64,000 nt of DNA from Magnolia sinica (lineage: Eukaryota; Streptophyta; Magnoliopsida; Magnoliales; Magnoliaceae): NCBI RefSeq assembly GCF_029962835.1, contig NC_080583.1:67317158-67381157 (forward strand), read 5' to 3'. The notes beneath the pieces are model-generated. The model ran no database searches. It was not told the DNA's origin and saw nothing but the letters and a program-made list of their open reading frames with translations. The position numbers and the translations under genes were made by a program. Positions 22,852 to 35,129 of this stretch are shown here, piece by piece (positions within the stretch are counted from its first letter, which is position 1; each line of letters opens with the position of its first letter).

Positions 22852-23757
22852 GCAGCTGTCAGTTGTTTGCGAGTACTTTAATGTGTTCTAGGAGATACCA
22901 GGTTTGTCATAGCGTCAGCAGGTGGAGTTTCAGATTGATCTGGTGCCCAGTACTATGCTTATCTCGAAGGCCCCCCACCAGATGGCACCTTTGGAGTTGA
23001 GGAAAATGCAGTAGCAGTTAGATGAGCTCCAAGAGTTAGGTTTCATTTGTCCTAGTAGTTTGCCTTAGGGAGCCCCAGTATTATTTGTGAAGAAGAAGGA
23101 TGGTTCGTTGCGGCTCTGTGTGGACTATCGTGAGCTCAACAGAGTCACCATCAAGAACCAATACCCACTTCCCCGTATTGATGATCTGTTCGATCAATTG
23201 TAGGGTGCATAGTATTTTTCAAAGATAGACTTACGCCCCAGTTACCATCAGATTCGGGTCTGAGAGGAGGACATTCCGAAGACATCTTTCCGACACGTTA
23301 TGGTCACTTCGAGTTTTTAGTCATGTCGTTCGAACTAACCAATGTGCTCACCATATTCATGCATCTGATGAACGAGGTCTTCCGGTCATTCCTCAACTAG
23401 TTCGTGGTGGTATTCATTGATGATATTCTTTTATATTCGAGGACCCGAGAGGACCATGTTGAGTACTTGTGAATTGTGCTATAGACCCCCCGTGCCCACC
23501 AGCTGTATGTGAAGCTGGAGAAATGCGAGTTTTGGTAGGATGAGGTGAAATTCCTCAGTCACGTGGTGACAAGGGAGGGTGTTGCTATGGACCCCTCAAA
23601 GGTTGATGCAGTGCGTCAGTGGGGCCAGCCCACGAACGCGTCTGAGATCCATAGTTTCCTTGGTCTAGTGGGATATTACCGACGATTTATCGAGGGTTTC
23701 TCTTGTATTGTAGCACCACTTACCCGGTTGACGCGGAAGGGCGTTGAGTTCATCTAG
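22852..23757 (+). pseudogene. Gypsy reverse transcriptase remnant
   Basis: Motifs in order: [20 protein letters not shown] (about 23110-23170), [14 protein letters not shown] (23220-23262), [23 protein letters not shown] with catalytic aspartates at 23419-23424, then KFLSHVVTREGVAMDPSK and SFLGLVGYYRRFI. At least ten in-frame stops are seen, most of them TAG where the family has glutamine or tryptophan, plus a frameshift near 23295. It would make element cDNA; it is dead here. Confidence 0.9.
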
Positions 23758-24260
23758 AGTGACGCCTACGAGGAGGCATTTACGAAGTTGAAGGACCGCC
23801 TCACGTCCGCTCTTGTTCTCGCTCTTCCTGATAAGAGTGAGGGTTTTGTTGTTTTCATCGATGCCTCTAGAGTTGGCTTGGGTGCTGTCCTGATGCAGCA
23901 TGGGAAGCTAGTGGCGTATGCCTCGCGCCAGCTCAAGGTCCATGAGATGAACTACCCCACCCATGATTTAGAGCTTGTAACGGTCGTCTTTGCACTGAAG
24001 GTGTGGAGGCATTATCTATATGGGGTCAGGTTCGAGATCTTTTTAGATCATAAGAGCTTGAAGTAACTATTTTCGCAGTTCGAGTTGAACCTGCGTCAGA
24101 GGCGATGGATGGAGCTGTTGAAGGACTATGATTTTGTTCTTTAGTACCACCAGGGCAAAGCAAACGTGGTGGTAGACGCGCTCAGCCGTCAGCCACGAGG
24201 CTTAGTGGCACAAATGATGGTTGAGGATGTTTCAGAGTTTGACTTTGAGTTCGGTCTGCA
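23758..24260 (+). pseudogene. Gypsy RNase H remnant
   Basis: Reads [55 protein letters not shown], then after a stop QRRWMELLKDYDF and VDALSRQP, the standard gypsy RNase H layout. Two or three in-frame stops (24064, 24142) break it. Confidence 0.9.
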
Positions 24261-25389
24261 TTCTTTCATTGTTCAGCTTTCGAGCTTGTCGATTCAACCC
24301 TCTTTGGTGGCTAGGGTGATCGAGGCTTAGCAGACGGACGAGTCACTTCAGGAGTACCGAGCAGAGGCCGCATCCGTAGGGCAGTCAGACTGGAAGATTG
24401 GTTCCGATGGTGGATTACGCTTCAGAGGCCGATTGTGTGTCTTGGACATGCCAGAGTGGCGTCGTGATCTGATGACCGAGGCACACCGATCGAGACTTAT
24501 AATTCTCCCAGGCTTCACGAAAATGTATCGTGATGAGGAGGCAGTATTTTTAGTAGGGGATGAAGTGCCAGATTGCAAGTTTTGTGGCTAAGTGTGACAC
24601 ATGCCAGCGTGTCAAGGCCGATCATCAGAGACCCCTTGGTCCCTTGCAGTCGTTGAGCGTTCTAGAGTGGAAGTGGGAGCACGTATCGATGGACTTCATC
24701 ACAGGGTTGCCGAGAACTCAGCGCAGTTATGATACCATATGGGTTATTGTCGATCGTCTGACGAAGTCGGCTCATTTCATTCCAGTGCATGCTTCCTAGT
24801 CTATGGACCGGCTCGCAAAGGTGTTCATTGAGGTGATAGTGAGACTGCACGGTGTCCCAGTTTCGATCGTTTCAGACCGAGACTCCAAATTTACGTCTCT
24901 ATTTGGAGGAGTTTTCAGCAGGCATTGGGGGTCACTTTGCGTCTCGGCACCACTTATCATCCGCAGACGGATGGGCAGACCGAAAGGGTCAAACAGATCC
25001 TTAAGGATATGCTCAGAGCTTATGTGATCGACTTTGCAAGCAGTTGAGATGAGCATATACGCCTCACCGAGTTCGCGTACAACAACAGCTATCAGGCGAC
25101 TATCAATATGGCTCCTTTTGAGGCACTTTATGGCAGACCATACAGATCTTCTAGTTGTTGGACCGAGGTAGGAGAGTGTCGTCTCTTAGGTCCCGAGCTT
25201 GTGCAGCAGACGTCAAAGGCTATTGATGTTATCAGGCAGAGGATGCGCACAGCTCAGAGCTGGTAGAAGAGTTTTACTGATCGTCAGCATCGACCCCTCG
25301 AGTTCGCAGTCAGGGACATGGTATATCTCAAGGTCTTGCATATGAAAGGCGTGGTTCACTTTGGTATGAAGGGCAAGCTCGCCCCGAAC
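24261..25389 (+). pseudogene. Gypsy (Tekay-like chromovirus) integrase remnant, cut at its C-terminus
   Basis: The zinc finger is partly seen (FTKMYRD, then CDTCQRVKADHQRP) and the core gives HVSMDFITGLPRTQ and [11 protein letters not shown], two of the three catalytic acids. Later frames give EFAYNNSYQ and FEALYGRP. The frame reaches the GPY/F module at FGMKGKLAP and then jumps straight into LTR sequence at 25385-25389. The rest of the integrase, any chromodomain and the polypurine tract are deleted. Motif spelling fits the Tekay lineage. Confidence 0.88.
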
Positions 25390-27568
25390 TTTTCAATACC
25401 CGAGTATTGAAAGTCCTTGAGTGTTACTATGAAATCTAACTTAATATGTACATGACTATAATGCCAATCTAACTATCTTAACCCTATATTTATTCTCCAA
25501 CACGAATCTGACTGTTAAGAATGATCTTCGTCCATAAATCAGGTCATTCGACCATTACTCATGTAGTTTGATATATGTACCTTCCTTTAACTAAAGCAGT
25601 GAATAAGTCTTTATCTATAATGATTTAAATATAAGTATTTTTGTAAGAATTGTTCAAAAAATGACATATAATCATCTAGAACCATTAGATTTTACAAAAC
25701 TCTTAGATCAGCAATAATTATGAAAATGCCATCAACCTATATCCTGAATTCCAATTCATAAGGTTCTCATGATCCGTTTCATGTGAAATTTTATACCAGG
25801 TCTAATTATTATAAATTAATCGTACACATCAAATTTCAGCCCTTAGATCACATTAAATTAGCTACTTGATCTCTACATCCGTCCGTACACTTATCAGATC
25901 AAGATTCTGATCCATTCATCTTGTTCACACCATATGAATATGCTTAACCCACCATTAGAATTATAAATGAGAAACCTACTCGTGTGGGAAAGTCACTCGA
26001 ACCTAACGACATATATGTCTTACCCCTAATTACTCCAGAAACACACTTTATGACCATCTGTATACGAAATTGACCGTACATTCACCTAAATACATGGCCA
26101 GAGTGCTAACCACCAAATCCCCTATTTTTTAGCTAATCATCTGACCATCCATCATGTTTGGATCCGCCAAACGGGCTCATGAATATCGCGGTGAACCAAT
26201 CATCATAAAGATCTTAGGGCATAGGTCGAAACTACCCGGTAACATGTCAATCAAAGGTGTACAAATACTGTTTCTAAGTGCGGAAAGTGTTAGCCAATAA
26301 AAGGTCATCTTGGCCATCCTTGATAGATCGGGGCCCAAATTTAACCGGTTGAGAGATCTTAAAAAATAAGGATGATTGGTAAAGTTTCACTTCTTTTGAA
26401 TAACACAGTAGGGAGGAACGAATGACAGAAGATACGGGAAGGGGAAGGGAAAATTTGTAAATACCAAGTGCGTGGCAACCACCTACTAAGAAGGATTGGG
26501 TTAAACGGTGAATGACACCTCATGCATCGAAGGATCGTGTGGCCCACCTAGAAATTGGATCTGACTCAAACTTGGGGTTGTGGGCCACAACGACATGTAG
26601 AAAATGGTGAACGGGGTGGACTGCTCACCAAACATCGCAGTGGACCCCACCTGATGCCAAAGCCAATTAGCATCTATGTTACGTGTTTCGACAGACACTA
26701 ATGAGCATTTGTACGGTGAACTGATCAAATGTGTTGTTGCCCACCTGGAACTTAGAATTACCCTATATTAAGGCACCTAGGGCCCTTTTTCAACCATTGG
26801 TGTTCAACTTCGAGGTGATCTGACCAGCAGAATAACTAGAATACGCAATTAGAGCTAAAAACAAGTGAAAATAGGTAGTACCAGCCCACCTAAGACTTGG
26901 ATCCGCGTCATTCTTTGGGCTAGGCCCTAATTTGGGCTAACAAAACAGAGGAACAGAGTAGATTGGGCAAGGCCATCACTGTGGGCCCCACCTGTGGTGC
27001 GTGGGCACCGCTCACATGTGCACACCCGAGGTGCACTGGACCAAGGAGGCTAGTCAAGTCGGCTCTGACCGTGAAAGGCAAAGAAAGAAGGAATTTCCTT
27101 CCTTTTCAAATATCCTCCCGCCCGCGCCTGACAGACGGACGACGTCCATTTGGGACGATTTGTGGCCCACCAACTTAGATCCCATGTCTGATCCAAACCG
27201 TCCATATTAAAGAAGGCCAAAAAATCTACAATCCATGACCATTTTCAGCCATTGAATTGCACGCACGTGCACACAAAAATAGCTGTAAATCGACCTACAA
27301 ACACAACCACATTCCAAAAACGGAAAAATTCCCATTTCCTTTTCTGTTGCGAGGAGGTCGATCCGCGTGAAGCGAAGCCTCTCAATCTCAGCCATTCGTT
27401 TAGGATTATCCTTACCCTCCATTCTTCCTATGGTTTTGGGTTACTGCTACAACAAAACCACAACAGCTGCCGGTTTGAGAAAACCAGCTGTTTTTGGAAC
27501 CGTTGCAGGCCAACACCATCCGAGCCACACGTTTCGAATCCTATGGTCTAGAGTTGCTGTAAAACCCC

Positions 27569-27576
27569 ATATAAGA
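27569..27576 (+). promoter_or_regulatory. Candidate TATA box of the gypsy LTR
   Basis: CATATAAG, followed after about 25 bases by a purine/pyrimidine transition and GCATTAGGGTTCCTCC. It sits mid-LTR where the U3/R border would be expected. A single weak motif, so low confidence. Confidence 0.3.
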
Positions 27577-29149
27577 GCTGAGAATCGGGTGCATTAGGGT
27601 TCCTCCATGTTATTACAGCCGTCCGAGAAAAAGTGAGCCAAGAGCTTCACAGCAAGAACCCATCGCAAAAACATTGCTGGAGCTTCGTTTTTCCTCTTCC
27701 ACAAGCATCACGTGGAAGAGCCAGACCCTCCAGCAACATTGTTTCAATGGATGGTGGCCCGCATCCAAATCTACCATGGACGCCAATCGTCTTCCCCGCC
27801 GCTTCACACCGAGTTAGCTCGGTTCGGGCACGCCGTTCCTCAGGTTTTCAAAGCTAGATGATTTCCCTTGTGTGAAGAAAGAAAAGAGGGAGATGAGAAG
27901 TAGGAGAGAAATGAGGGAGGAAGGAGAAGAAAGGAAGGAAAAGAAAAATAATAATAATAATATTGCTGCTGCTGTTGCTGCTGCACCTAGCCGGGTTGAA
28001 GGAATCAGCAGCTCGTTGTGAGTCTAGTAACAGGTATCACTGCTCACGTCTTCCTCCATCCACCATCTTCAAAAAGGGGCTAAAACCAACCACTGGTCGG
28101 GGCCGAGATCAGCCGCGTGTCTAGACCAGAATTTGGCCATGAACAGCCTCAACTCTGAGCTGGAATCCCGGCGTGAATCGGCGCAGTTCCGAGCGTGCAT
28201 TGGGCCGAGAACAGATCACACATTGGGCCATAGCTTGGGCCAAACTCGGGCTTCTAAATCTGGTCTGGGCCGTAGTCAGAGACCAGGCCCAGCTCGGCCA
28301 CAAAATCTGGCCTAGGTTTAGCCACGCCACGCAGCGCTATGGGCCTCACCATGCGCACGTCCGGTGGGCCGCACCTGAGATAAATCTCAGTGGGCCTCGC
28401 CATAACTCATGTGGGCCACACTCGGGCAGCAAGCGGGCTGCCGTGCTAGGCCCAAAAGCTGGTCCATTCCAGCCCAAAAATCTGGGCCATCTAATGCAGC
28501 AACATCGGGCCACAACCGGGCCTAGTTTGGACTACAACTAGGCAGCCAGATTGGGCGAAGTTCAGGCCTTGATTATTGGGCCAGGTCTAGCCCAAAGTCA
28601 CATGTAGGTAGGCCCTTATCAACTTACTTGCCAACTTACATATTGGTAGTCTTGAGAACACTACCTGATACAACTCTTGGGTTGGAAACAATTCTAGGTG
28701 ATCGATCATACGTGTTGGGCAGTTAGTTGACAGCAGAAACCTGAATCGAGGAAGATATTCATCTAAGGCGATGACTCACCCTTTGAGCTTCCCACTTAAA
28801 TTCATCAATCTAGATATGGATGGTACATTGATTTCTCTTATTGCATTACTTACCTTGTTACATGAATATGTTAATCTGTCGTGGAATTGATTTATATAAT
28901 GGACATGTCTCTTTAAATTTAGCAAGTATAACTGATTTGATGCTCACATGCTATTTCCATTTGTATAACCTGCTAGTTGATTAGACGTTGCTCTTTGTGA
29001 TCATTTAATGGATAGAGTGAGATTTGTTGTGGGCTCCATCTTGCGGTTCATGTTTGCCCCACGTGGCTTGGATCGTCTATTTGCCCTTCGTGGCTTTGAT
29101 GGGTCATTGGTGCCCCTTTTGTGGCTTGATGGTTATATTCGCATATCTT

Positions 29150-29690
29150 GTTGTTTCCTAGTCATCTTGCAATGTTTAGTCGTATTGTGATTTCCGGGTG
29201 GAGCGGGTGTTCGCTTGGCGATTTTCTAGCCATCTTGCGGTGTCACATACGATACGATTTTCAGGTGGTATAGAGTTTATATGTTGGTTTTCTAGCCATC
29301 TTGCAATGTTCAGTCATACCATGATTTTCAGGTGGAGCAAGTGTTTGCTTAGCTATTTTCTAGCCATTTTGCGGTGTTCATGTACGATTTGATTTTCGGG
29401 TGGTCTAGAGTTTGTGTGTTGCTTATCTCTTCATCTTGCGGTATTCGGTCGTACCATGATTTTCGGATGGAGCGGGTGTTCGCTTAGCGATTTCCTAGCC
29501 ATCTTGCGGTGTTCACATACGATATGATTTTCGAGTGAAGTAGACGTCGGTATGTTGTTCTCTCTTCGTCTTACGGTGTTCAGTCATACTATGATTTTCA
29601 GGTGGAGCGGGTGTTCGCTTAGTGATTTTCTAGCCATCTTGCAGTGTTCACATACGATTTGATTTCTGGGTGAAGTAGAGGTTTAAAGCT
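29150..29690. repeat. Tandem array of ~67-bp units arranged as ~134-bp dimers in the LTR
   Basis: Eight diverged units share TTTCTAGCCATCTTGCGGTG. Two alternating types follow, one with TTCAGTCATACCATGATT, the other with TTCACATACGATATGATT. Phase points lie near 29170, 29241, 29307, 29373, 29440, 29508, 29575 and 29643. Confidence 0.85.
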
Positions 29691-30318
29691 TGATTTTCTA
29701 ACTATTTTATGAAGTTTGTAAAGTTGATTATTTGATTATCCGGACATATTCCCTCGCATTGCGATTTCTATTGTATTTTGCTTGTGATGAGATTATATTG
29801 ATTAGCTTAATTTTTCAATATATGATCATAATTATGAATTGCCCTGTTTAATATATTTATCCTCATGACTTACGATTTGTATTGGATTATGAATGATGGG
29901 TGTGCAATCTTAGAGGGTTCTCTTCACTATAATAGCCATTGACGCTATCAAACCGTAACAGTTAATGCAGGTGTAGAGCGAGCCGATGCTGTTCACAGGG
30001 TGCTAGAGCAGATCGGGTAGCTGGGGAGCTAGACGAGGTCCTTGTGATCTATATAGAGCTCCATCATTAAATGATGCATTTTTGTTCCTATCTAATGAAC
30101 TTTGTATTTGGAATTGTATTAGTCCTGTATGGGCATTACATTTGGAAATTGGTGCCGATCAGATTGTTTTCATACAATGCAAGGTTTAATCTAGCTTCGT
30201 TGCTGTTAACTCTGATTAATGATAAACGGTTCAAATTTACACTGGATTTTATAGGCTAACACTCGGGTTTTTGAGAAACGAGTTATATACTCAGGTCCTG
30301 AAAACACGGGGCGTTACA

Positions 30319-33300
30319 ACCACCTATCTCTAATCACTACCCACAAGCCTAGAAAACCTAGTAACCCTATGACTCTGGTTGTATCTCCCTATTGCAATCA
30401 TCATTCTTCTCTTACTAAGGCATGAGAGAAATGATTACTTAGCTTAAAAGAGGTTTCTCTCTCTTTCCCTCTTATTTCTCTCTCTTCTCTTCTTCCCTAG
30501 CAAATTCCCTCCATTATTCCAGCCCATCTTCCCTCCATTCCAGCACCATTTCCCCTCTAATCCTCTAAATCTAATCATCTAAATCCAATCTCACCCATTG
30601 ATAGGGATCCCTTGGTGCACTTGGAGCTAGGAGGTCCAAGTTTGGAGCAATCTAAGGTAAGTGTACTCCTAGGATTTAGGATTTCTATTTTCATTTTCTT
30701 AGATCTCTTTTTTTTATATGAAAAGTGTAGGACCCACCAATCAATGGTGGAGATCCTACATAATTATGGCCAAATGGCCTATTTGATGCATGCATGCCCA
30801 TGCATGGGGTTTTCCCTCTATGGGCCCCATCATGGAGGATTATATGGATTCTATGGCATGATAGGTCATCTAGACCTTAGAATCATGGTTGGGATGATAT
30901 CCCAACCATTGATTTTGAATCTAGGACATGCATGTGGTGGATCTTTGTTGTAACATATGAATAAAAGGAATGTATGGTATGATAGATGAAGGGGACGACC
31001 TCAATGTGGCAAAGCCCCTCCTCCTGTGGTCGATTCTTTATTTTTCCTTTATGATAGAATTCTAATCTTGCATGTGTGGCCCACCTTGTAGGCCAACAAA
31101 AATTCAGACCAACCATGGAGCTTGGAGGCCCATAGCGGTCCATCCTTAGACATGTGGCCCCAAAATCTACCTAAATGGGACACATGCAAGGGGTATTTGA
31201 TGATGGGGAAGATCTGTACATTTGTGAGGCCCACCGGGGTGGTCCACCACACAAATTCCTGGGGTTAAATCCCATGGCAAACAATGTTTATAATTTAATA
31301 CTTTCAATTACATGCTGCTGTCCAAATTTATCTGGACAGATTTTTGGGCCAACTTGAGGCCAAGATTTGGGGCTTTTAATGGGAAATTGTACACCAAGTG
31401 AAATATAATTTTTGAATACGGGTATCCCACCTATAAGCATGCCAAATTCCATCCCCAATTGACCTCATTTCGGTCCCCAAAAGGGTAAGCCAATATGGGT
31501 ACTTGCTGAGTTTTCTACTGTAATTCCAGCAAGATTATAATTTGGAAATGTAAAATTATAAAATAGTTTCTGATCAGGTGGGTCACTTTGGTGGACTCCA
31601 ACTTATACTACATATATGAGATAAGGTTTAAATTTAATTTCTCCAATTTTTGGACATCCAGGGCCCACCCCATTGGGTGCTTAACCGTGATCTATCCAGA
31701 ATTCTGCACTTAGCAGAATTTCTGGACAGATTGTAATTCAGAATTTAAATAAAATACTTATGAGTATCCAAAAATCATGAAATTTTGTAGAGAAATGTTT
31801 TACCCATGTTAGGACCTACCTACCAAATTTTAGGTTCAATGGAATCCTATGCACACGTGGAAAGGGCTGGACCGACCCACCACGTTGAGACGTCCAGATT
31901 AACCAGATTGTCTGGATAGTTTGTTTTATTTAAATTAATTAAAATACTTATGACCGTCCAAAAATCATGAAATTTTGTAAACGTATGTCCCACCCATATA
32001 AAGACCATATTGAAAATTTTTAGGGCCATTGGGCCCCTGTACTGACCGTGGTGCGGCCTGCAAATTTGGGTCAGTTTTGGGCCAAATACCCAGGTCTATA
32101 GGACTACCCACCATGGGATGCCCCTACCTTGGGCTGTTGGTGGGCCTGTTTTCCAGCAGCATGACCCACTTATAATATGTGTTGTGCATCCCCCTCTCAT
32201 CTGGTGGGACCCACAGTGATGTGTGTGGGTCATCAGAAAATAAATACTATAAATTAATTTATTTGCTGAACTCCAACAAACCCAGGAAGCAGGTGGGCTG
32301 GAAATTCGGCGATGGGCCTAATGACGCTGCCCATAAATGTTTGTTTGGGGCAGTATGGCTGACCAGATTTAAGGTTCATTTAATCAGCTATCTTGCCTTT
32401 TTCTTTCAGTATTTTGGGCTTACTTAGTGCTTATCTGAGGCCCACCCAAGTTGGGTTTTATTGGATCATTATATGTGGTTAGTTGCTAGTTCTTTAGGCC
32501 TTTTGGACTGAAACTTTCTAGATAGGCCCATTTACTTTTGGGCCTATAGTCTTCTACCTATTGTGATGGGTTTATGAGCTATAATATGCAAGTAGTTGGG
32601 CCATTGACTGCCCACCAAAATTAACCCTGTACTTGGGCTAAGAAGTGAGGCCTAACTCACTAGTATTAAATGTGAAATTGCCCACATGGTTGAACTACTG
32701 GGCTGCCCATGAGGCCCATCACAATATGTGGGTTTATGACCTTTATGGTTGGGCCCAAATCTTACTTTAGGGCCTACCATATTACCTATGAGTTGGGCTT
32801 TGTGTATAGCCCATTGGGCTGTGGATTGCTTGGGCCTTGGACCTTGCTTTATGCGTAGCGGGCTACCTTTGGGACCCAATTGAGGTTGGATGTCCTCCTT
32901 GGTGGCCCTAAGGTAGGCCCATAGGGCTCCTTTGGGTGGTTGAAGGTCCACCTTGGGCCGTTAATTATGACCATTTCTTCCTTAGGATTATGAATCTCTT
33001 AGCTTGTGGGCCATCCCAAAGTACTGGGCCTTCATTAGAAGATTCCCTTCTCCTTGAAGTATTTCTCTTTGTACCTAGACCTTGTCCCTCCTTGGGAAGG
33101 AGGAATATTTTATATTCTACAGGTAGCGCACTTACATCATTGTAACTCATATGTATCATCTGTGTATATTGTTTGCATTGTGTGGTAGTCATAGAGGGAT
33201 GGAGTTTCTCCCCTTGTGTACATTGAGTACCTGAAGCTGGTGCATGATCTATATGTGTGACTCATGCATTGGCATCACATTTCATGATGATACCGCCCTT

Positions 33301-34375
33301 ACTTTATTAGGGTCTCGCCTCCACAGGGATACTCGTGGATGGTTGGATGTGTGGACACCAGAAATGATACTTGAGCATACCGGGTGCACAGGATGCCCAT
33401 GGGTGAAATTTTCAAAACTTTCATGGTACCAAGGATCTACTCCAACGTCGTGACCTAGTGGAATATATGAGCGCACGAGGGCCTTATACCGTTAGGCCAT
33501 GACTCCCACTGTCATGTAGTCAGTTGGATAGGGGTGTGGCCTTACTCGCTTGATGTAAGAGGGCATTACTAGGCTGAGTCTGACCAGATCGTGAAATGGG
33601 TCCGCTACCGTCAGGCCTTACTGGTGATTAGCTGTCCACAGGCGGGTAGTGTGGTCTCTTACGCTCATTTGACTATGCGGGGTCTGTAGAGCGGTAGTCA
33701 TCCAATAGTGTAAAGGACCCCGGTGATTTCCTTATATTTGGAAATGTACTTGATATGTGAATTGGTTATGAGCACTGGCATTACTTTGCATCACATTCAC
33801 ACCGCCTGTATAAGCCTCTTCATGCATTGCCTTGGTGTGGCACCCAGTACTCATTGCATTGTATTCATAGTGAGCCTTGGTAAGACTAGTAATATTGTCA
33901 TTAAGCATGTTTCCCTTCCTGTACCTCCTATTCTTCTGTGTACCATTGTCACACACTTTCACCAACCTCTAAGCTTCTATAAGCTTATGCACGATTGATG
34001 GGTGCAAATGATCCTAGGCGAGTGTCGTAGAGGCAGAACTTGGATTATAGTTGAGCTTAAGGACTCTAGTGTTACTGACTTTTCTCTCCTTTTCTATTAT
34101 CTTATGTATGACCTTTTAGACCTTATGAAAGCTTGTAAAAGTTTAAATTCTTAGTAGATTTTATGATGTGTACTTTGTTATTCTCAGATATACTTGCTAT
34201 GATCTTGAGTATGCTTATATTGGAAATGATTATATTGTTATGAAAATCCTCCTTGTAGGATCCAAGGATCGAAACCTACCTTAGGTGCCGAGAACGGGGT
34301 ACTACGGAGGCTGTTGTGGCCAGAACCGGCCATCGAGTTCCTTGTGAGTTCGATTACTGAGTCTGGGGCATGACA
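30319..34375 (+). repeat. Diverged LTR of a second gypsy-type family, 5' end lost
   Basis: Noncoding. The part 33220-34375 is a diverged direct copy of 35620-36903: both share an ATGCCCATGGGTGAAA-like core, a GGTGTGGCCTTAC core and an end of the form TCTGGGGCATGACA. The latter is typical of gypsy LTR 3' ends. The left part has a CT-rich leader (30440-30500) and a splice-donor-like AAGGTAAGTG near 30653. No TG start is found; the sequence begins at the end of the preceding LTR. I could not identify any real gene in these 4 kb. Confidence 0.6.
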
Positions 34376-35129
34376 AAAGTCGTTCCACGACTGGTCGTAG
34401 GACCTACACGACCGGTCGAGTGACCTCCACGACCGGTCGAGTCCTGTCCACTACTGGTCGTGTGGAACCCAATTTAGTTGTTGGACTTTGAGTCAAGATT
34501 GCAGGACTAGTCGAGTACAAGTCGAGCACTATTCATACGACCGATTAAGTATTCTCCAGCACTGGTCGAGGATTTAATAAAAATTCCTGAAAATCAGTAA
34601 CAACCTTAGGACCGGTCGAGGAATTATAGGACTGGTTGAGGCAGTGCTACGACTAGTCGAACAAAGTCTAAGACTAGTCGAGAAACAGTCTATTCACTTA
34701 TAAAATAATCCAATTTAAATTATGTATTCAAAATGACCTACCTTATGGTCAATCTAAGGTCATTCATACCTTATACTTAATGTATGAACATTGTAACTTC
34801 TTTTCCTTCAGTTGAAAGTTGATCTTTAAAGTTCACGAAGCTTGAGATCTTTACACATGACGAAGCTTGAACTTAAGACCTTTTGAGGCTTCAACTTGAA
34901 ATATATTAAAACTTGTATTTGAAACCTGAAAAAGCTTGAACTTAACTTCACACTTGATGTTGTATTCGAACATGACCATGTAAACTTGCATTTCTTGAAG
35001 TAAAGATCTTTGTTCTTGAAAGATGCATTGTCTTGAATATGTAGTTGCGCTACACAATACACAGATTCAAAAAGATTTTCACACTACAAAATTTGACAAT
35101 TATAGGAGCTAGGAACCATAACACTTACA
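34376..35129. repeat. Diverged fragment of a Copia LTR related to 4094-6108
   Basis: Contains the same palindromes (CGACCGGTCG perfect, CGACTGGTCG) at 34385-34690, the same AAATGACCTAC and GGTCAATC order, and ends with AAATTTGACAAT ... ACTTACA like the Copia LTR. It starts within the LTR and has no matching internal part, so it is a truncated solo fragment wedged between two gypsy LTRs. Confidence 0.75.

Larger units (their letters stand above)
25385..30318 (+). repeat. Gypsy (Tekay-like) 3' LTR, nearly 5 kb
   Basis: Starts inside CCCCGAACTTTTCAATACC (the first bases TGTAACA lost in a deletion) and ends CGGGGCGTTACA at 30318. Its start is the reverse complement of 60410-60430. The stretch at 25510-25760 is the reverse complement of 42240-42472, and 25440-25520 matches 60285-60380. 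These matches define the site at which the large CACTA entered the solo LTR. Holds tandem repeats at 29150-29690 and GC-rich blocks at 28080-28600. The open frames in it are not supported as genes. Confidence 0.85.

Noticed and set aside
14462..30318. One giant gypsy element with LTRs at 14462 and 25385
   Set aside because: A pol end and purine tract precede the LTR at 14462, so it is a 3' LTR of another copy, and no matching target duplication or primer site was found.
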